A DNA stretch of 64,000 nt from Casimicrobium huifangae. Lineage in GTDB: Bacteria; Pseudomonadota; Gammaproteobacteria; Burkholderiales; Casimicrobiaceae. This document shows positions 44,216-53,140 of this stretch, in pieces. The position numbers and the translations under genes are program-made. Within the stretch, counting starts at the first letter, position 1; every line of letters begins with the position of its first letter. The notes under the pieces are model-generated. The model searched no databases, was not told where the DNA came from, and worked only from the letters and a program-made list of their open reading frames with translations. The stretch lies in NCBI RefSeq assembly GCF_009746125.1, contig NZ_CP041352.1, positions 1,205,847 to 1,269,846 on the forward strand. The letters are read 5' to 3'.

Positions 44216-44422
44216 TGCAAGCGGCGCGGCGCAACAGGATAGATCGCCTTTCCGGTCGCCACCCCGCCGCAACCGATCTCGCAGAAGCTGCCGAATTGCA
44301 GCTCATGTTGACCTTGTGGCTCGATCGGTGCTGGCAGCACTTGCACAGAATGCGGTGCAGATCGGTGCCCTTACGTTGAACAGCAGGTGCTCACGGGCGC
44401 GGGCTCAACTTTGCAGGACTCC

Positions 44423-44968
44423 ATGAACACACGGGAACAAGCCGCTTTGCTGACAAGCCTGAAGGCACGGTTCGCGAACAACCCGGCGCGCCACAAGGGG
44501 CTGAATTGGGATGCAGTTCAGGCGCGCCTCGCCAGCTCCCCCAAAGCGCTGCAGGTACTTGCCGAAATGGAGCGTACCGGCGGCGAACCCGACGTGATCG
44601 CCTACGACAAAGCGACTGACCAATACGTCCTTTGCGATTGTTCTGCCGAAAGTCCGGCGGGTCGGCGAAGCCTCTGTTTCGACGGAAAAGCGCTTGCCGC
44701 ACGCAAGGAGAACAAGCCGAAGGGCAGCGCGCTGGATGCGGCACAGGCCATGGGTGTCGAGCTGATGACCGAGCAGCAGTACCGCCAGTTGCAGCAGCTT
44801 GGTCAATTCGACCTCAAGACGTCCAGCTGGGTGGCCACACCAGACGAGGTGCGTGCCCTCGGCGGCGCGCTCTTCTGCGACCGTCGCTACGGCAAGGTGT
44901 TCGTTTATCACAACGGTGCCGAGTCGTACTACGCCGCCCGCGGTTTTCGCGGTATGTTGCGCGTTTAG
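44423..44968 (+). CDS. DUF4256 family protein
   Basis: 181 residues from ATG at 44423 (the frame is open 12 codons more). Typical DUF4256 segments: LLTSLKARFANNPARHKGLNW, ALQVLAEMERTGGEPDVI, YVLCDCSAESPAGRRSLCFD, SALDAAQAMGVELMTEQQY and TSSWVATPDEVRALGGALFCDRRYG. It is cytoplasmic. The family is widespread in bacteria with no established activity; conserved Cys and Asp residues hint at an enzyme or metal site. About 200 bases on either side contain nothing I recognise. Confidence 0.85.
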   Translation: MNTREQAALLTSLKARFANNPARHKGLNWDAVQARLASSPKALQVLAEMERTGGEPDVIAYDKATDQYVLCDCSAESPAGRRSLCFDGKALAARKENKPKGSALDAAQAMGVELMTEQQYRQLQQLGQFDLKTSSWVATPDEVRALGGALFCDRRYGKVFVYHNGAESYYAARGFRGMLRV

Positions 44969-45206
44969 CCAATACCTCCAGCACGGCACAGCCCTCACCA
45001 CGACGCGGAGAGCGGGTGTTCCCTTGCTTTCCGAGACCAGACGTCTGTATGTCGCAGTCTTGGCGCCCTTGTTACCGGCAGTGTTGGTTTCAGCGTAGAG
45101 TGGAGCGCCTAAACTGCGGCAAAAGCAAGTTTCAAACGATAAATTGAATCGGTCGTAAGTCACAATCCAACTCAACCCGTTTTTGGTTGTTGCGAAGGAG
45201 AAAACC

Positions 45207-46997
45207 ATGCCGACTTACACCCCGCCGCTGCGCGACATGCGCTTTGTGATGGAAGAGTTGCTCGATGTGCCCGGCGAGTTGAAGGCGCTCCCTGCCCATG
45301 CCGAGAACGACATGGACACCATCATGGCGATCGCCGAAGAGGGCGGCAAGTTCGCCGCTGAGGTGCTGTTCCCCCTGAACCAGTCCGGCGATCGCGAAGG
45401 CTGCGTGCTCGACCAGAAGACGCACGAGGTCAAGGCGCCCAAGGGTTACAAGGAAGCCTACAAGCAGTTCGTCGAAGGCGGCTGGGCAGCGCTGTCGTGT
45501 GACCCCGAGTACGGTGGCCAGGGCCTGCCTATCGTGGTCAACCAGTGCGTCTACGAGTTCCTCAATTCGGCGAATCAGGCGTGGACGATGTATCCGGGCC
45601 TCACGCACGGCGCCTACGAATGCCTGCACGAGCACGGCACGCCCGAGCAAAAGGCGCTCTACCTGCCCAAGATCACGACCGGCGAGTGGACCGGTACCAT
45701 GTGCCTGACCGAGCCGCACTGCGGCACCGATCTCGGCCTGCTGCGCACCAAGGCGGAGCCGAACGCGGACGGCAGCTACACCATCACCGGCAACAAGATT
45801 TTCATCAGCTCTGGCGAGCATGACCTCGCCGAGAACATTGTGCACCTTGTGCTAGCACGCCTGCCCGATGCGCCGCAGGGCTCGAAAGGCATCTCGCTGT
45901 TCATCGTGCCGAAGTTCATCGCCAATCCGGACCAGTCGATCGGCGAGCGCAACAAGATTTACTGCACCGGCCTCGAACACAAGATGGGCATTCACAGCAA
46001 TGCCACCTGCCAGATCGCGCTTGACGGCGCAAAAGGCTGGCTGGTTGGACAGCCCAACAAGGGGCTCGCCGCGATGTTCGTGATGATGAATGCCGCGCGC
46101 ATCGGCGTTGGCATGCAGTCGCAGGGCCTGACTGAGGTCGCCTACCAGAATGCATTGGCCTACGCCAAGGACCGCATCCAGATGCGCTCGCTGGCCGGCC
46201 CCAAGAACCCCGACAAGCCAGCCGACTCGATCCTCGTGCACCCCGATGTGCGCAAGATGCTGCTGACCGCCAAGGCCTATGCCGAGGGTGGCCGCGTGCT
46301 GTCGTTGTACTGCGCCCTGCTGATCGACAAGGAGCTCAATCACCCCGACGAAGCGGTGCGCAAGGAATGCGCGGAGATGGTGGCGCTGCTCACCCCCATC
46401 GTCAAAGCCTTCATCACCGACAACGGCTGGATCGCCACCTCGCACTGCATGCAGGTGTTCGGCGGCCACGGCTACATCGCCGAATGGGGCATGGAACAGT
46501 TCGTGCGCGACGCCCGCATCAACATGATTTACGAAGGCACCAACACCATCCAGTCGCTGGATCTGCTGGGCCGCAAGGTGCTCGGCAACCAGGGCGCGAC
46601 GCTCAAGAAGCTCGGCGCGATCATGGAAGACTTTGCCGAAAGCTGCGAAGGCGACGAGGCGATGCAGGAGTTCATCGGCCCGATGCTGAAAGCAGCCGAG
46701 CTGTGGTCCACGCTGACCTTCGAAATCGGCAGTCAGGCCATGAAAAACCCGGAAGTGGTCGGCGCCGCTGCAGTGGACTACATGCGCGTTGCTGGTCACA
46801 CGGTGTTCGCGTTCTGGTTTGCGAAGATGGCGAAGATCGCGCTTGCGAAGAAGGATTCGGGCGATCCGTTCTACGCGGCCAAGCTGCAGACGGCGCGCTT
46901 CTACTTCGCCAAGCTGTTGCCCGAAATCGAGAGCTGCGCGATCACGGCGCGCGCGGGCCTCAAGCCGCTGATGGAGACGGAGCTGGCGCTGGCCTAG
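45207..46997 (+). CDS. Acyl-CoA dehydrogenase, long form (DmdC-like)
   Basis: 596 residues from ATG at 45207 behind GAAGGAG. It has the acyl-CoA dehydrogenase fold with the signature MCLTEPHCGTDLGLLRTKA, the FAD segment KIFISSGEHDL, and the late motif VFGGHGYIAEWGMEQFVRDARI with INMIYEGTN, where the catalytic Glu is expected. The extra N-terminal domain (about 60 residues) and C-terminal domain (about 130 residues) mark the long branch that includes 3-methylmercaptopropionyl-CoA dehydrogenase. Many Burkholderiales members act on other acyl-CoAs, so substrate is uncertain. Monocistronic with a terminator. Confidence 0.9.
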   Translation: MPTYTPPLRDMRFVMEELLDVPGELKALPAHAENDMDTIMAIAEEGGKFAAEVLFPLNQSGDREGCVLDQKTHEVKAPKGYKEAYKQFVEGGWAALSCDPEYGGQGLPIVVNQCVYEFLNSANQAWTMYPGLTHGAYECLHEHGTPEQKALYLPKITTGEWTGTMCLTEPHCGTDLGLLRTKAEPNADGSYTITGNKIFISSGEHDLAENIVHLVLARLPDAPQGSKGISLFIVPKFIANPDQSIGERNKIYCTGLEHKMGIHSNATCQIALDGAKGWLVGQPNKGLAAMFVMMNAARIGVGMQSQGLTEVAYQNALAYAKDRIQMRSLAGPKNPDKPADSILVHPDVRKMLLTAKAYAEGGRVLSLYCALLIDKELNHPDEAVRKECAEMVALLTPIVKAFITDNGWIATSHCMQVFGGHGYIAEWGMEQFVRDARINMIYEGTNTIQSLDLLGRKVLGNQGATLKKLGAIMEDFAESCEGDEAMQEFIGPMLKAAELWSTLTFEIGSQAMKNPEVVGAAAVDYMRVAGHTVFAFWFAKMAKIALAKKDSGDPFYAAKLQTARFYFAKLLPEIESCAITARAGLKPLMETELALA

Positions 46998-47018
46998 CCA
47001 TCTTCAACCACCCTGACG

Positions 47019-47050
47019 ACGGCCTGCTGGTTCCCAAGCGGGCCGTTTTC
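47019..47050 (+). terminator. Probable terminator of the acyl-CoA dehydrogenase gene
   Basis: ACGGCC pairs with GGCCGT across a 16-base loop and is followed by TTTTCATTTT, about 20 bases after the stop. The large loop lowers confidence. Confidence 0.5.
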
Positions 47051-47098
47051 ATTTTGTGCAGGCCGGCATTTGCGTGGCCTGTATCTTTTCGGGTAAAC

Positions 47099-47181
47099 GC
47101 CCACTGAATGCGGCATACAGGGCGATTTATGGGGAAATCGACTTTTCAGTACTTTTTGCCTTGATCCCATTCTGATTAAGC
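47099..47181 (-). repeat. Dispersed intergenic repeat, copy 4 (divergent)
   Basis: On the minus strand: AGAATGGGATCAAGGC, then GAAAAGTCGATTTCC, then CGCCCTGTATGCCGCATTC. The central GTCGAC has become GTCGAT, and this is the weakest copy. It sits in the 324-base gap before the beta-helix gene; the rest of that gap shows nothing else. Confidence 0.45.
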
Positions 47182-47321
47182 CTTTGCAGTGATTTTTTTG
47201 GAAAGCTGTTGATCTCCAGCTTGCCAGGGACGCGGCGACCGAATCTGCTCGAAACGAGACTTTTCCGGACTAACTCATCTATGCTGCCGGGAAAGCAATC
47301 AGTCACCGGACCGGAGCGATC

Positions 47322-48089
47322 ATGAAAGCCTCAACCTTCGCCATCGCGTTGTTGTGCGTAATTCCCTCGTTGTCCTTTGCGCAAGCTTCGCGCACCTGGG
47401 TGTCAGGCGTGGGCGATGACGCCAACCCATGCAGCCGTACGGCGCCGTGCAAGACGTTCGCAGGAGCAATTTCCAAGACTGCCGCCGGTGGCGAGATCAA
47501 CGCGCTGGATCCGGGTGGTTTCGGTGCCGTCACCATTACCAAGTCGATCACGCTGGACGGCGGCAGTGCCTTCGCCAGCATCCTGGGCGCCGGGACCCAT
47601 GGCATCATCATCAACGTCACCACAGCGCCGTACAACGTCACGTTGCGCAATCTCTCCATTCAGGGTGTCGGTACCGGCTTGAGCGGTATCAGGGCGCTTA
47701 GTACGACCACCGGTACGCTGCACATTGAAAACGTGCAGATCCGCAACTACGGTGCATCCAGTTCGCCTGCCGTCAACATCGCGCCCGGCGCCGCGCTGGA
47801 TTTGCTGGTGCAGGATACCGTGATCGAAAACTGCGCCGGCTCGCCCGGCATTTCACTGACGGCACCGGCGTCCGGCAACCTGCGCGCGAATGTCAGTCGA
47901 GTCACGGTCGCCAACTGCGGCACGGCACTGGCAGCCACCGGTGCTGCAACCAGCGTCCGCCTGTCTGATTCGTCGCTGCTGGATGACAACACCGTCGGCT
48001 GTAGCACCGCTTCCGGCGCAACGATCCAGTCGTTTGGCAACAACCGTCTGGCGGCGAGCTGCACTGTTACCAGCGTTCCGTTGCGCTGA
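47322..48089 (+). CDS. Secreted right-handed beta-helix (pectin-lyase-fold) protein
   Basis: A 255-residue precursor with a signal peptide (STFAIALLCVIPSLSFAQ). The mature start RTWVSGVGDDANPCSRTAPCKTF is characteristic of a secreted beta-helix group common in Burkholderiales. Short helix rungs follow (VTITKSITLDG, VTLRNLSIQG, LHIENVQIRN, LLVQDTVIENC). No catalytic residues of polysaccharide lyases can be recognised, so binding or structure is as likely as catalysis. The DUF11 protein begins 17 bases downstream, so the two may be one surface unit. Confidence 0.7.
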   Translation: MKASTFAIALLCVIPSLSFAQASRTWVSGVGDDANPCSRTAPCKTFAGAISKTAAGGEINALDPGGFGAVTITKSITLDGGSAFASILGAGTHGIIINVTTAPYNVTLRNLSIQGVGTGLSGIRALSTTTGTLHIENVQIRNYGASSSPAVNIAPGAALDLLVQDTVIENCAGSPGISLTAPASGNLRANVSRVTVANCGTALAATGAATSVRLSDSSLLDDNTVGCSTASGATIQSFGNNRLAASCTVTSVPLR

Positions 48090-48106
48090 TCGCGGCGACA
48101 TCCGCC

Positions 48107-50302
48107 ATGAACGGTTCCATCCTTCGCGCCAGCGGGCGCGTCAACGGCGGCCGGCTGACGTTGGCGTCGCTGTTGCGGACAGTCTGTCATCCGCCATCGT
48201 TGCGGCGTCTCGGCCGGTGGGCGATCTCGTTGATTGCGGTGCTGGCTGCGCCGTCGGCGTTCGCCCAACTGTCGGACATCGCTGTGATCAAGCTCGGCCC
48301 CGACACAGCCGGTGCCGGCACCAACATCACCTACAGAACAACCATCGTGAACGCAGGCCCGGATGCGTCCGGGACCATCACCATTTCCGATCCGCTTGCC
48401 GCCGGCATGACGTTCATTTCGTTCGCGCAGACGCAGGGTGCGGCCATGACCTGCACCACGCCGGCCGTGAATGGCACGGGTAGCGTCGATTGCACGCTGC
48501 CAGACCTTGCTTTCGGTGCCTCGGTCCAGTACGACCTGACCTTGCACATTGATGCCATGACGCCGGCAGGAACGGTCCTGATGAGCGGTGCCGTGGCGAC
48601 CATGGGGCCAACGCAACCGTACAGCCTTGACGACACGGAAGAAAACAGCGTCGGCGTTGCCGGCACTTACATCCTGGGCGCCGCCGTGGCTGACGTCGCG
48701 ATCAGCAAGACCTCGGCAGCGGCTGTTGCACCCAATGGCAACATCACCTACACCATCACGGTCAGTAACGTCGGGCCCGCTGCGGCGACAGGCGTCACCT
48801 TCACCGACAATCTGCCGTCAGGAACCACCTTCGTCTCCCTGCAGCAGACCAGCGGCTCGACGTTCACGTGCACTTCGCCGGCCATCGGTGCCAATGGAGC
48901 GGTGAGTTGCAGTCTTGCCAGCATGAGCATCGGCAACGCAGTGTTCTCGCTGGTGGTCAATTCTCAGGCGCCTTCCGGCACCGTGATCGAAAACCAGATC
49001 ACCGTGACCAGCACGTCGGTCGACGGCAACGACGAAAACAATGCGAGCCAGGCTTCGACAAGGGTTGAGGCGTCCGATCTGACCTTGAGCATGAGCGCAC
49101 CGGCAACCGTCGCACGCGGCAGCGCACTGAGCTATGTGCTGACGCTTGGCAACGCCGGGCCGGACGCAGCACAGAACGTTGGCTTTGTCGAATCGCTGCC
49201 GGCCGGTACAACCTTCGCCTCATGGGCGCAGAATTCCGGCCCGACGTTCGCCTGCAGTTATCCGGCAGTGGGCGCGACTGGCTCGGTGAGTTGCACCGCG
49301 CCGTTTCTGCTCAACAGCGCGGCGGCACAGTTCACCCTCACGGTGACCGCCGCGACTGCCGGCAGCGCGACCAGCTCGGCCACTGCTGCCTCGGATACAC
49401 CCGATCTCATTCCGTCAGGCAGCTTCGGTGCCGCCGCCTCGGCAACCACCAGTGTGCTGGCGCCACCCACCATTGCGATGGCCTTCACGCCGGCGGTGAT
49501 CGCACCCGGACAATCGAGCACGCTGACGATCACGCTGGGCAACCCCGCTCCCAATGCCGTGGCGTTGAGCGGAGTGGCCATTGCCGACGCGTTGCCGCCG
49601 GGGCTCACCGTTGCCAGTGCGTCGACGACGGTTTGTGGCGGCACGCTGACGACCACCGCACCCGGCAGCATCAACCTGTCGGGCGCCACGATCGCTGCGG
49701 GCAGCATGTGTGCTTTCAGTGTGACCGTGACGGCGCCGGCGGCGGGCATCTTTGTCAACACCACGGGTGCTGCGTCTTCCAGCAACGGTGGCAATGGCGG
49801 GACTGCCACTGCAACGCTTGCTGCGGCGCTGCCGTTGCTGATTGCGCAGACCGCCAGCCCGGTCAGCATTCAGACAGGCTCCACCACGACGCTGACCTAT
49901 GTGCTGACCAACCCGAACAGCGTCACGCTGACCGACTTGGGCCTCTCCGACGCCTTGCCTGTTGGCCTGCGGCTTGCTGGCAATCCTGGCGCTACCAATA
50001 CTTGTGGCGGCACATTGACGGCAGTTGCAGGTGGCGCAACGGTTGCGCTCGCGGGCGTCTCGCTGGCGGCAGGCGCGAGCTGCACGGTTAGCGTCGTGGT
50101 GCAGGGTGTCGCGATTGGCACCTGGTACAACACCGTGGCAGTGACTGCGCTGAGTGGCGGCGCTGGCAATACGGCGACCGCTGCGGTGACGGTGTTTGCC
50201 AATGTGCCCACGATCGGGGTGTTTGCGAAGCTGGTTCTGGCCTTGCTGATACTGGCGGTTGGGCTGGCGTCGCTGCGACGCTGGCCGCTTCGCGGCGGTT
50301 GA
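48107..50302 (+). CDS. DUF11 repeat surface protein with IPTL-CTERM-like sorting tail
   Basis: 731 residues. An N-terminal membrane/signal segment (WAISLIAVLAAPSAFAQ) lies near residues 38-54. Three DUF11-type domains with NAGPDASGTITISDPL / NVGPAAATGVTFTDNLP / NAGPDAAQNVGFVESLP segments are followed by two more Ig-like domains. The C-terminus reads VPTIGVFAKLVLALLILAVG then LRRWPLRGG, that is, a PTxxxF-type motif, one helix and an Arg cluster. This is the layout of IPTL-CTERM tails (normally IPTLSEWG), with Phe in place of Trp. It is therefore a likely substrate of the exosortase H encoded at 506-1039. A structural or adhesive surface role is inferred. Confidence 0.75.
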   Translation: MNGSILRASGRVNGGRLTLASLLRTVCHPPSLRRLGRWAISLIAVLAAPSAFAQLSDIAVIKLGPDTAGAGTNITYRTTIVNAGPDASGTITISDPLAAGMTFISFAQTQGAAMTCTTPAVNGTGSVDCTLPDLAFGASVQYDLTLHIDAMTPAGTVLMSGAVATMGPTQPYSLDDTEENSVGVAGTYILGAAVADVAISKTSAAAVAPNGNITYTITVSNVGPAAATGVTFTDNLPSGTTFVSLQQTSGSTFTCTSPAIGANGAVSCSLASMSIGNAVFSLVVNSQAPSGTVIENQITVTSTSVDGNDENNASQASTRVEASDLTLSMSAPATVARGSALSYVLTLGNAGPDAAQNVGFVESLPAGTTFASWAQNSGPTFACSYPAVGATGSVSCTAPFLLNSAAAQFTLTVTAATAGSATSSATAASDTPDLIPSGSFGAAASATTSVLAPPTIAMAFTPAVIAPGQSSTLTITLGNPAPNAVALSGVAIADALPPGLTVASASTTVCGGTLTTTAPGSINLSGATIAAGSMCAFSVTVTAPAAGIFVNTTGAASSSNGGNGGTATATLAAALPLLIAQTASPVSIQTGSTTTLTYVLTNPNSVTLTDLGLSDALPVGLRLAGNPGATNTCGGTLTAVAGGATVALAGVSLAAGASCTVSVVVQGVAIGTWYNTVAVTALSGGAGNTATAAVTVFANVPTIGVFAKLVLALLILAVGLASLRRWPLRGG

Positions 50303-50450
50303 CGCCGGCGATGCCCGGCGTGTCAGACCGCTGACCGCGCCGGGCGTACTTCACGCATCGAATTCGTTATTGCGTCGCAAGGCCGGCGCGCGCTGCGTTA
50401 TTGCTGGTGGGCATCAAGTATTCTCGCGCGCTTGCAGCCAGTTGAGGACG

Positions 50451-53120
50451 ATGATGCGGAATGTTCGAGTGAGTTGCGCGGCACTGGCCGTGTTTTCTAC
50501 GATGGTGACGCTAACCATGTCGGGCGCGTTGGCGGCACGCGAGGGCTACCAGGTGCTGTGGCATGGTCAGTGGGTCGACTACGTCGAGGACGGCGACTAC
50601 GCCGTCACCGACGGTGACATCATCATCGGCCACAAGAATGCAGTGCGCGACGGGGGCAAGGCGCTCACGATCGACGCATCGAACCGCCTTTGGTTGCGTG
50701 CCGCCAGTGGCATCGTCGAGGTTCCCTACACGACGGAAGCGGGTAGTGCGGCCAACATTTCCGGTGCGGTTGCCGAGATCAACCGTGTGCTGGCCGGTGT
50801 CCTGCAATGGGTGCCACGAACGGACCAGCCCGACTACGTGACCTTCAATCTGACTTCGGCGAACTCCGGCGCCTGCGCCAGCTTTGTCGGTCGCTCCGGC
50901 GGCAAGCAGCAGATTACGGGTGACCCCGAGTGTGGCGTATCGACACTGGTGCACGAAATGGGTCACGCAATGGGGCTCTGGCATGTGCAGCAGGACGCCA
51001 GCGCAGGATCGTTCGTCGACTTGCGCATGGACAAGATGGACCCCTCCAAGCGCGGCAACAACCAGCCCATCTTTGGCACGCGCACCGTTGCCGGCTACGA
51101 CTATGCGTCCATCATGCACTACTCGCGGACGTCGTTCCCGGCTTCGGGTGACCGCGTGACGCTGGAAACGAAGCCTCCTGGAATCGACGTTGGTGGCAGC
51201 GGTACTTACTCCGCTGCCGACATTGACGCGTTGCTGCGTCTGTACGGTGGTGCACCTGCTCGAACCACGGTGACCAGTAATCCGCCCGGCCTGTCGGTCA
51301 TGGTTGATGGAGTCGCGGTCACCACACCGGCGACATTTGACTGGCCGATTGGCAGTGTGCATCGCGTCTGGGTGCTGGACCAGCTGCAGTCGATGGGCGG
51401 CTTCCAGTTTGGCTTTGGCCGCTGGAGCCATGACGCCAGTGATGCCCCCTCGCGCCAGCTCACCTGGCAGGTAACGCCGGGCGATGGTTCGCTGGCGAGT
51501 CCGACGACCGCGCCATCCTCAACGGTGCTCACGGCCAACTTCGTTCGCCTGATCAACGTGACAGCGACGCCGGAAGTGCAAACCGGTGGTACGTCGCAGG
51601 TAGTAGCCCGCAACGCGCCGTGGCCGGGCACGACGTCACTGTACCCGCAGTTCAGCCGTTTTGACCTTCGCGCCAGCCCGGCGCCTGCTTACCAGCACTA
51701 CTTCACCTGGGGCGCTGCATTCGCATCGGATGGTGCCGCTGCCGTCGCGCCGCAGGTGTCGCTGCTGGCTTCCGGAAGTGTTGCTGCACAAACGGTGGGT
51801 GCCTTGTTCCACAACGGGCCCACACTCATCGTGGATGTCGCTGGCAACGGCATCGTCGACGGTGTCACACTGAAGGTAACAGCGCCCGGTGGTGCGGCCA
51901 GCAGCGCCATCGCGCCCCGTCTGGCGCGGACGACTGCGGGAACATGGAAGTTCGAGATGGCGTCCCCGCAATTGCTGGGCTCCAGCATCCGCCACTACTT
52001 TGACAGCTTTGAGGGTTTCGACAACGCTGCAACTGGCGAGGTCGCGATGCCGGCCAGCGGCGCCCGTGCGGTGACGGTCCGCGCGCACCGGGAGGTGTCG
52101 CCGTTCAAGCAGGTGATCCCTTCGTGCGCCGGCAGTATCAACCTGAGCGACAACGGAACCTGGCTGCGCACCGGTGCTGCGCTTAACGTCACACTGAATA
52201 CTGCCCTCGGCGGTGCTTTTACCGGCTGGAGCGGCACGCTGGCCACGCTTGGCGGCAAGCCGACGTCGGTGGCGACCACGGTAGGCGCGGCTGTCCCGGA
52301 ATACGTGGCGTACTTCAACGCGGCTGCCGAGCCGCTGCGTCTTGAGTCGGTGTCGCCAGCGGTGATCGGAGACGACTCGACCGCCACAACGGTCACGATT
52401 ACCGGTACCGGTTTTACGCCGCAAACGGCGGTCACCATTGCCGGTGTGGCGCAGGTGCCGAGCTTCGTCGATAGTCGCACCCTGCGGGTCACGGTCAATC
52501 GCGGCTTCATCACCGCCCAGGGACGGCAAACCGTCTATGCCACCAACGCGATCAATCTTGGCTGCTCGGTGGCGAGCAATTCGCTGGCGATGGAAGTTCT
52601 CCCCGCTGGTGTCAAGGTGGGTGTCGCACTGACGGAGTATTACAACGCCGCGCTCGACTACTACTTCCTGACCGGCCGCGCACTCGACAAGAGCATTCTC
52701 GATACCGTTGCCGGCTGGGCGCGCACTGGCAACGAAATCCGGCTGTATGCCGCTCGAAACGAGGAAACACTACCGCTGGAGCGACACTTCTTCGCTCGCG
52801 TCGCTCGTAGCGGCACTCGTGGCAGTCACTTTTTTACCGCGCTGCCGTCCGACCAGTTGCTGATGACCTCAGTGAACCCTGCCAACGGGGCGCTTGACGC
52901 CATGCCGTACCTTGAAGGCATCGAAGGGTACGCAGTGCCAAAATCAGCAACTGGAACCTGTCCGGCCGGCACGATACCGATCTATCGCGCCTTCAAGGGT
53001 CCGCCGCGCTACGCTGACGACGGCAATCACCGTTTCAGTGTCAGTCTCGCGCAGCACCAGGATATGGTGACCCGGCTCGGCTGGGCTGATGAAGGTGTAG
53101 TGTTCTGCGGCTTGCAGTGA
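50451..53120 (+). CDS. Secreted astacin-family metalloprotease with TIG and DUF5648 domains
   Basis: 889 residues from ATG at 50451, with a signal peptide (SCAALAVFSTMVTLTMSGALA). The astacin catalytic domain (about 75-270) has the zinc site LVHEMGHAMGLWH (His168, 172, 178) and the Met-turn SIMHYS. Ig-like linkers follow. A TIG/IPT domain near 620-705 begins LESVSPAVIGDDSTATTVT. The last 165 residues match DUF5648 (VALTEYYNAALDYYFLTG, SHFFTALP, FKGPPRYADDGNHRF, LGWADEGVVFCG). It is probably secreted to digest extracellular protein. The tail lacks an exosortase signal. An open frame upstream to 50259 is not needed. Confidence 0.8.
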   Translation: MMRNVRVSCAALAVFSTMVTLTMSGALAAREGYQVLWHGQWVDYVEDGDYAVTDGDIIIGHKNAVRDGGKALTIDASNRLWLRAASGIVEVPYTTEAGSAANISGAVAEINRVLAGVLQWVPRTDQPDYVTFNLTSANSGACASFVGRSGGKQQITGDPECGVSTLVHEMGHAMGLWHVQQDASAGSFVDLRMDKMDPSKRGNNQPIFGTRTVAGYDYASIMHYSRTSFPASGDRVTLETKPPGIDVGGSGTYSAADIDALLRLYGGAPARTTVTSNPPGLSVMVDGVAVTTPATFDWPIGSVHRVWVLDQLQSMGGFQFGFGRWSHDASDAPSRQLTWQVTPGDGSLASPTTAPSSTVLTANFVRLINVTATPEVQTGGTSQVVARNAPWPGTTSLYPQFSRFDLRASPAPAYQHYFTWGAAFASDGAAAVAPQVSLLASGSVAAQTVGALFHNGPTLIVDVAGNGIVDGVTLKVTAPGGAASSAIAPRLARTTAGTWKFEMASPQLLGSSIRHYFDSFEGFDNAATGEVAMPASGARAVTVRAHREVSPFKQVIPSCAGSINLSDNGTWLRTGAALNVTLNTALGGAFTGWSGTLATLGGKPTSVATTVGAAVPEYVAYFNAAAEPLRLESVSPAVIGDDSTATTVTITGTGFTPQTAVTIAGVAQVPSFVDSRTLRVTVNRGFITAQGRQTVYATNAINLGCSVASNSLAMEVLPAGVKVGVALTEYYNAALDYYFLTGRALDKSILDTVAGWARTGNEIRLYAARNEETLPLERHFFARVARSGTRGSHFFTALPSDQLLMTSVNPANGALDAMPYLEGIEGYAVPKSATGTCPAGTIPIYRAFKGPPRYADDGNHRFSVSLAQHQDMVTRLGWADEGVVFCGLQ

Positions 53121-53140
53121 GGCAATTCGGCCGGCGCGAT

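Noticed and set aside
45852-46799. 315-residue minus-strand frame opposite the acyl-CoA dehydrogenase
   Set aside because: Antisense shadow; composition is His/Gly/Val-rich with no fold pattern.
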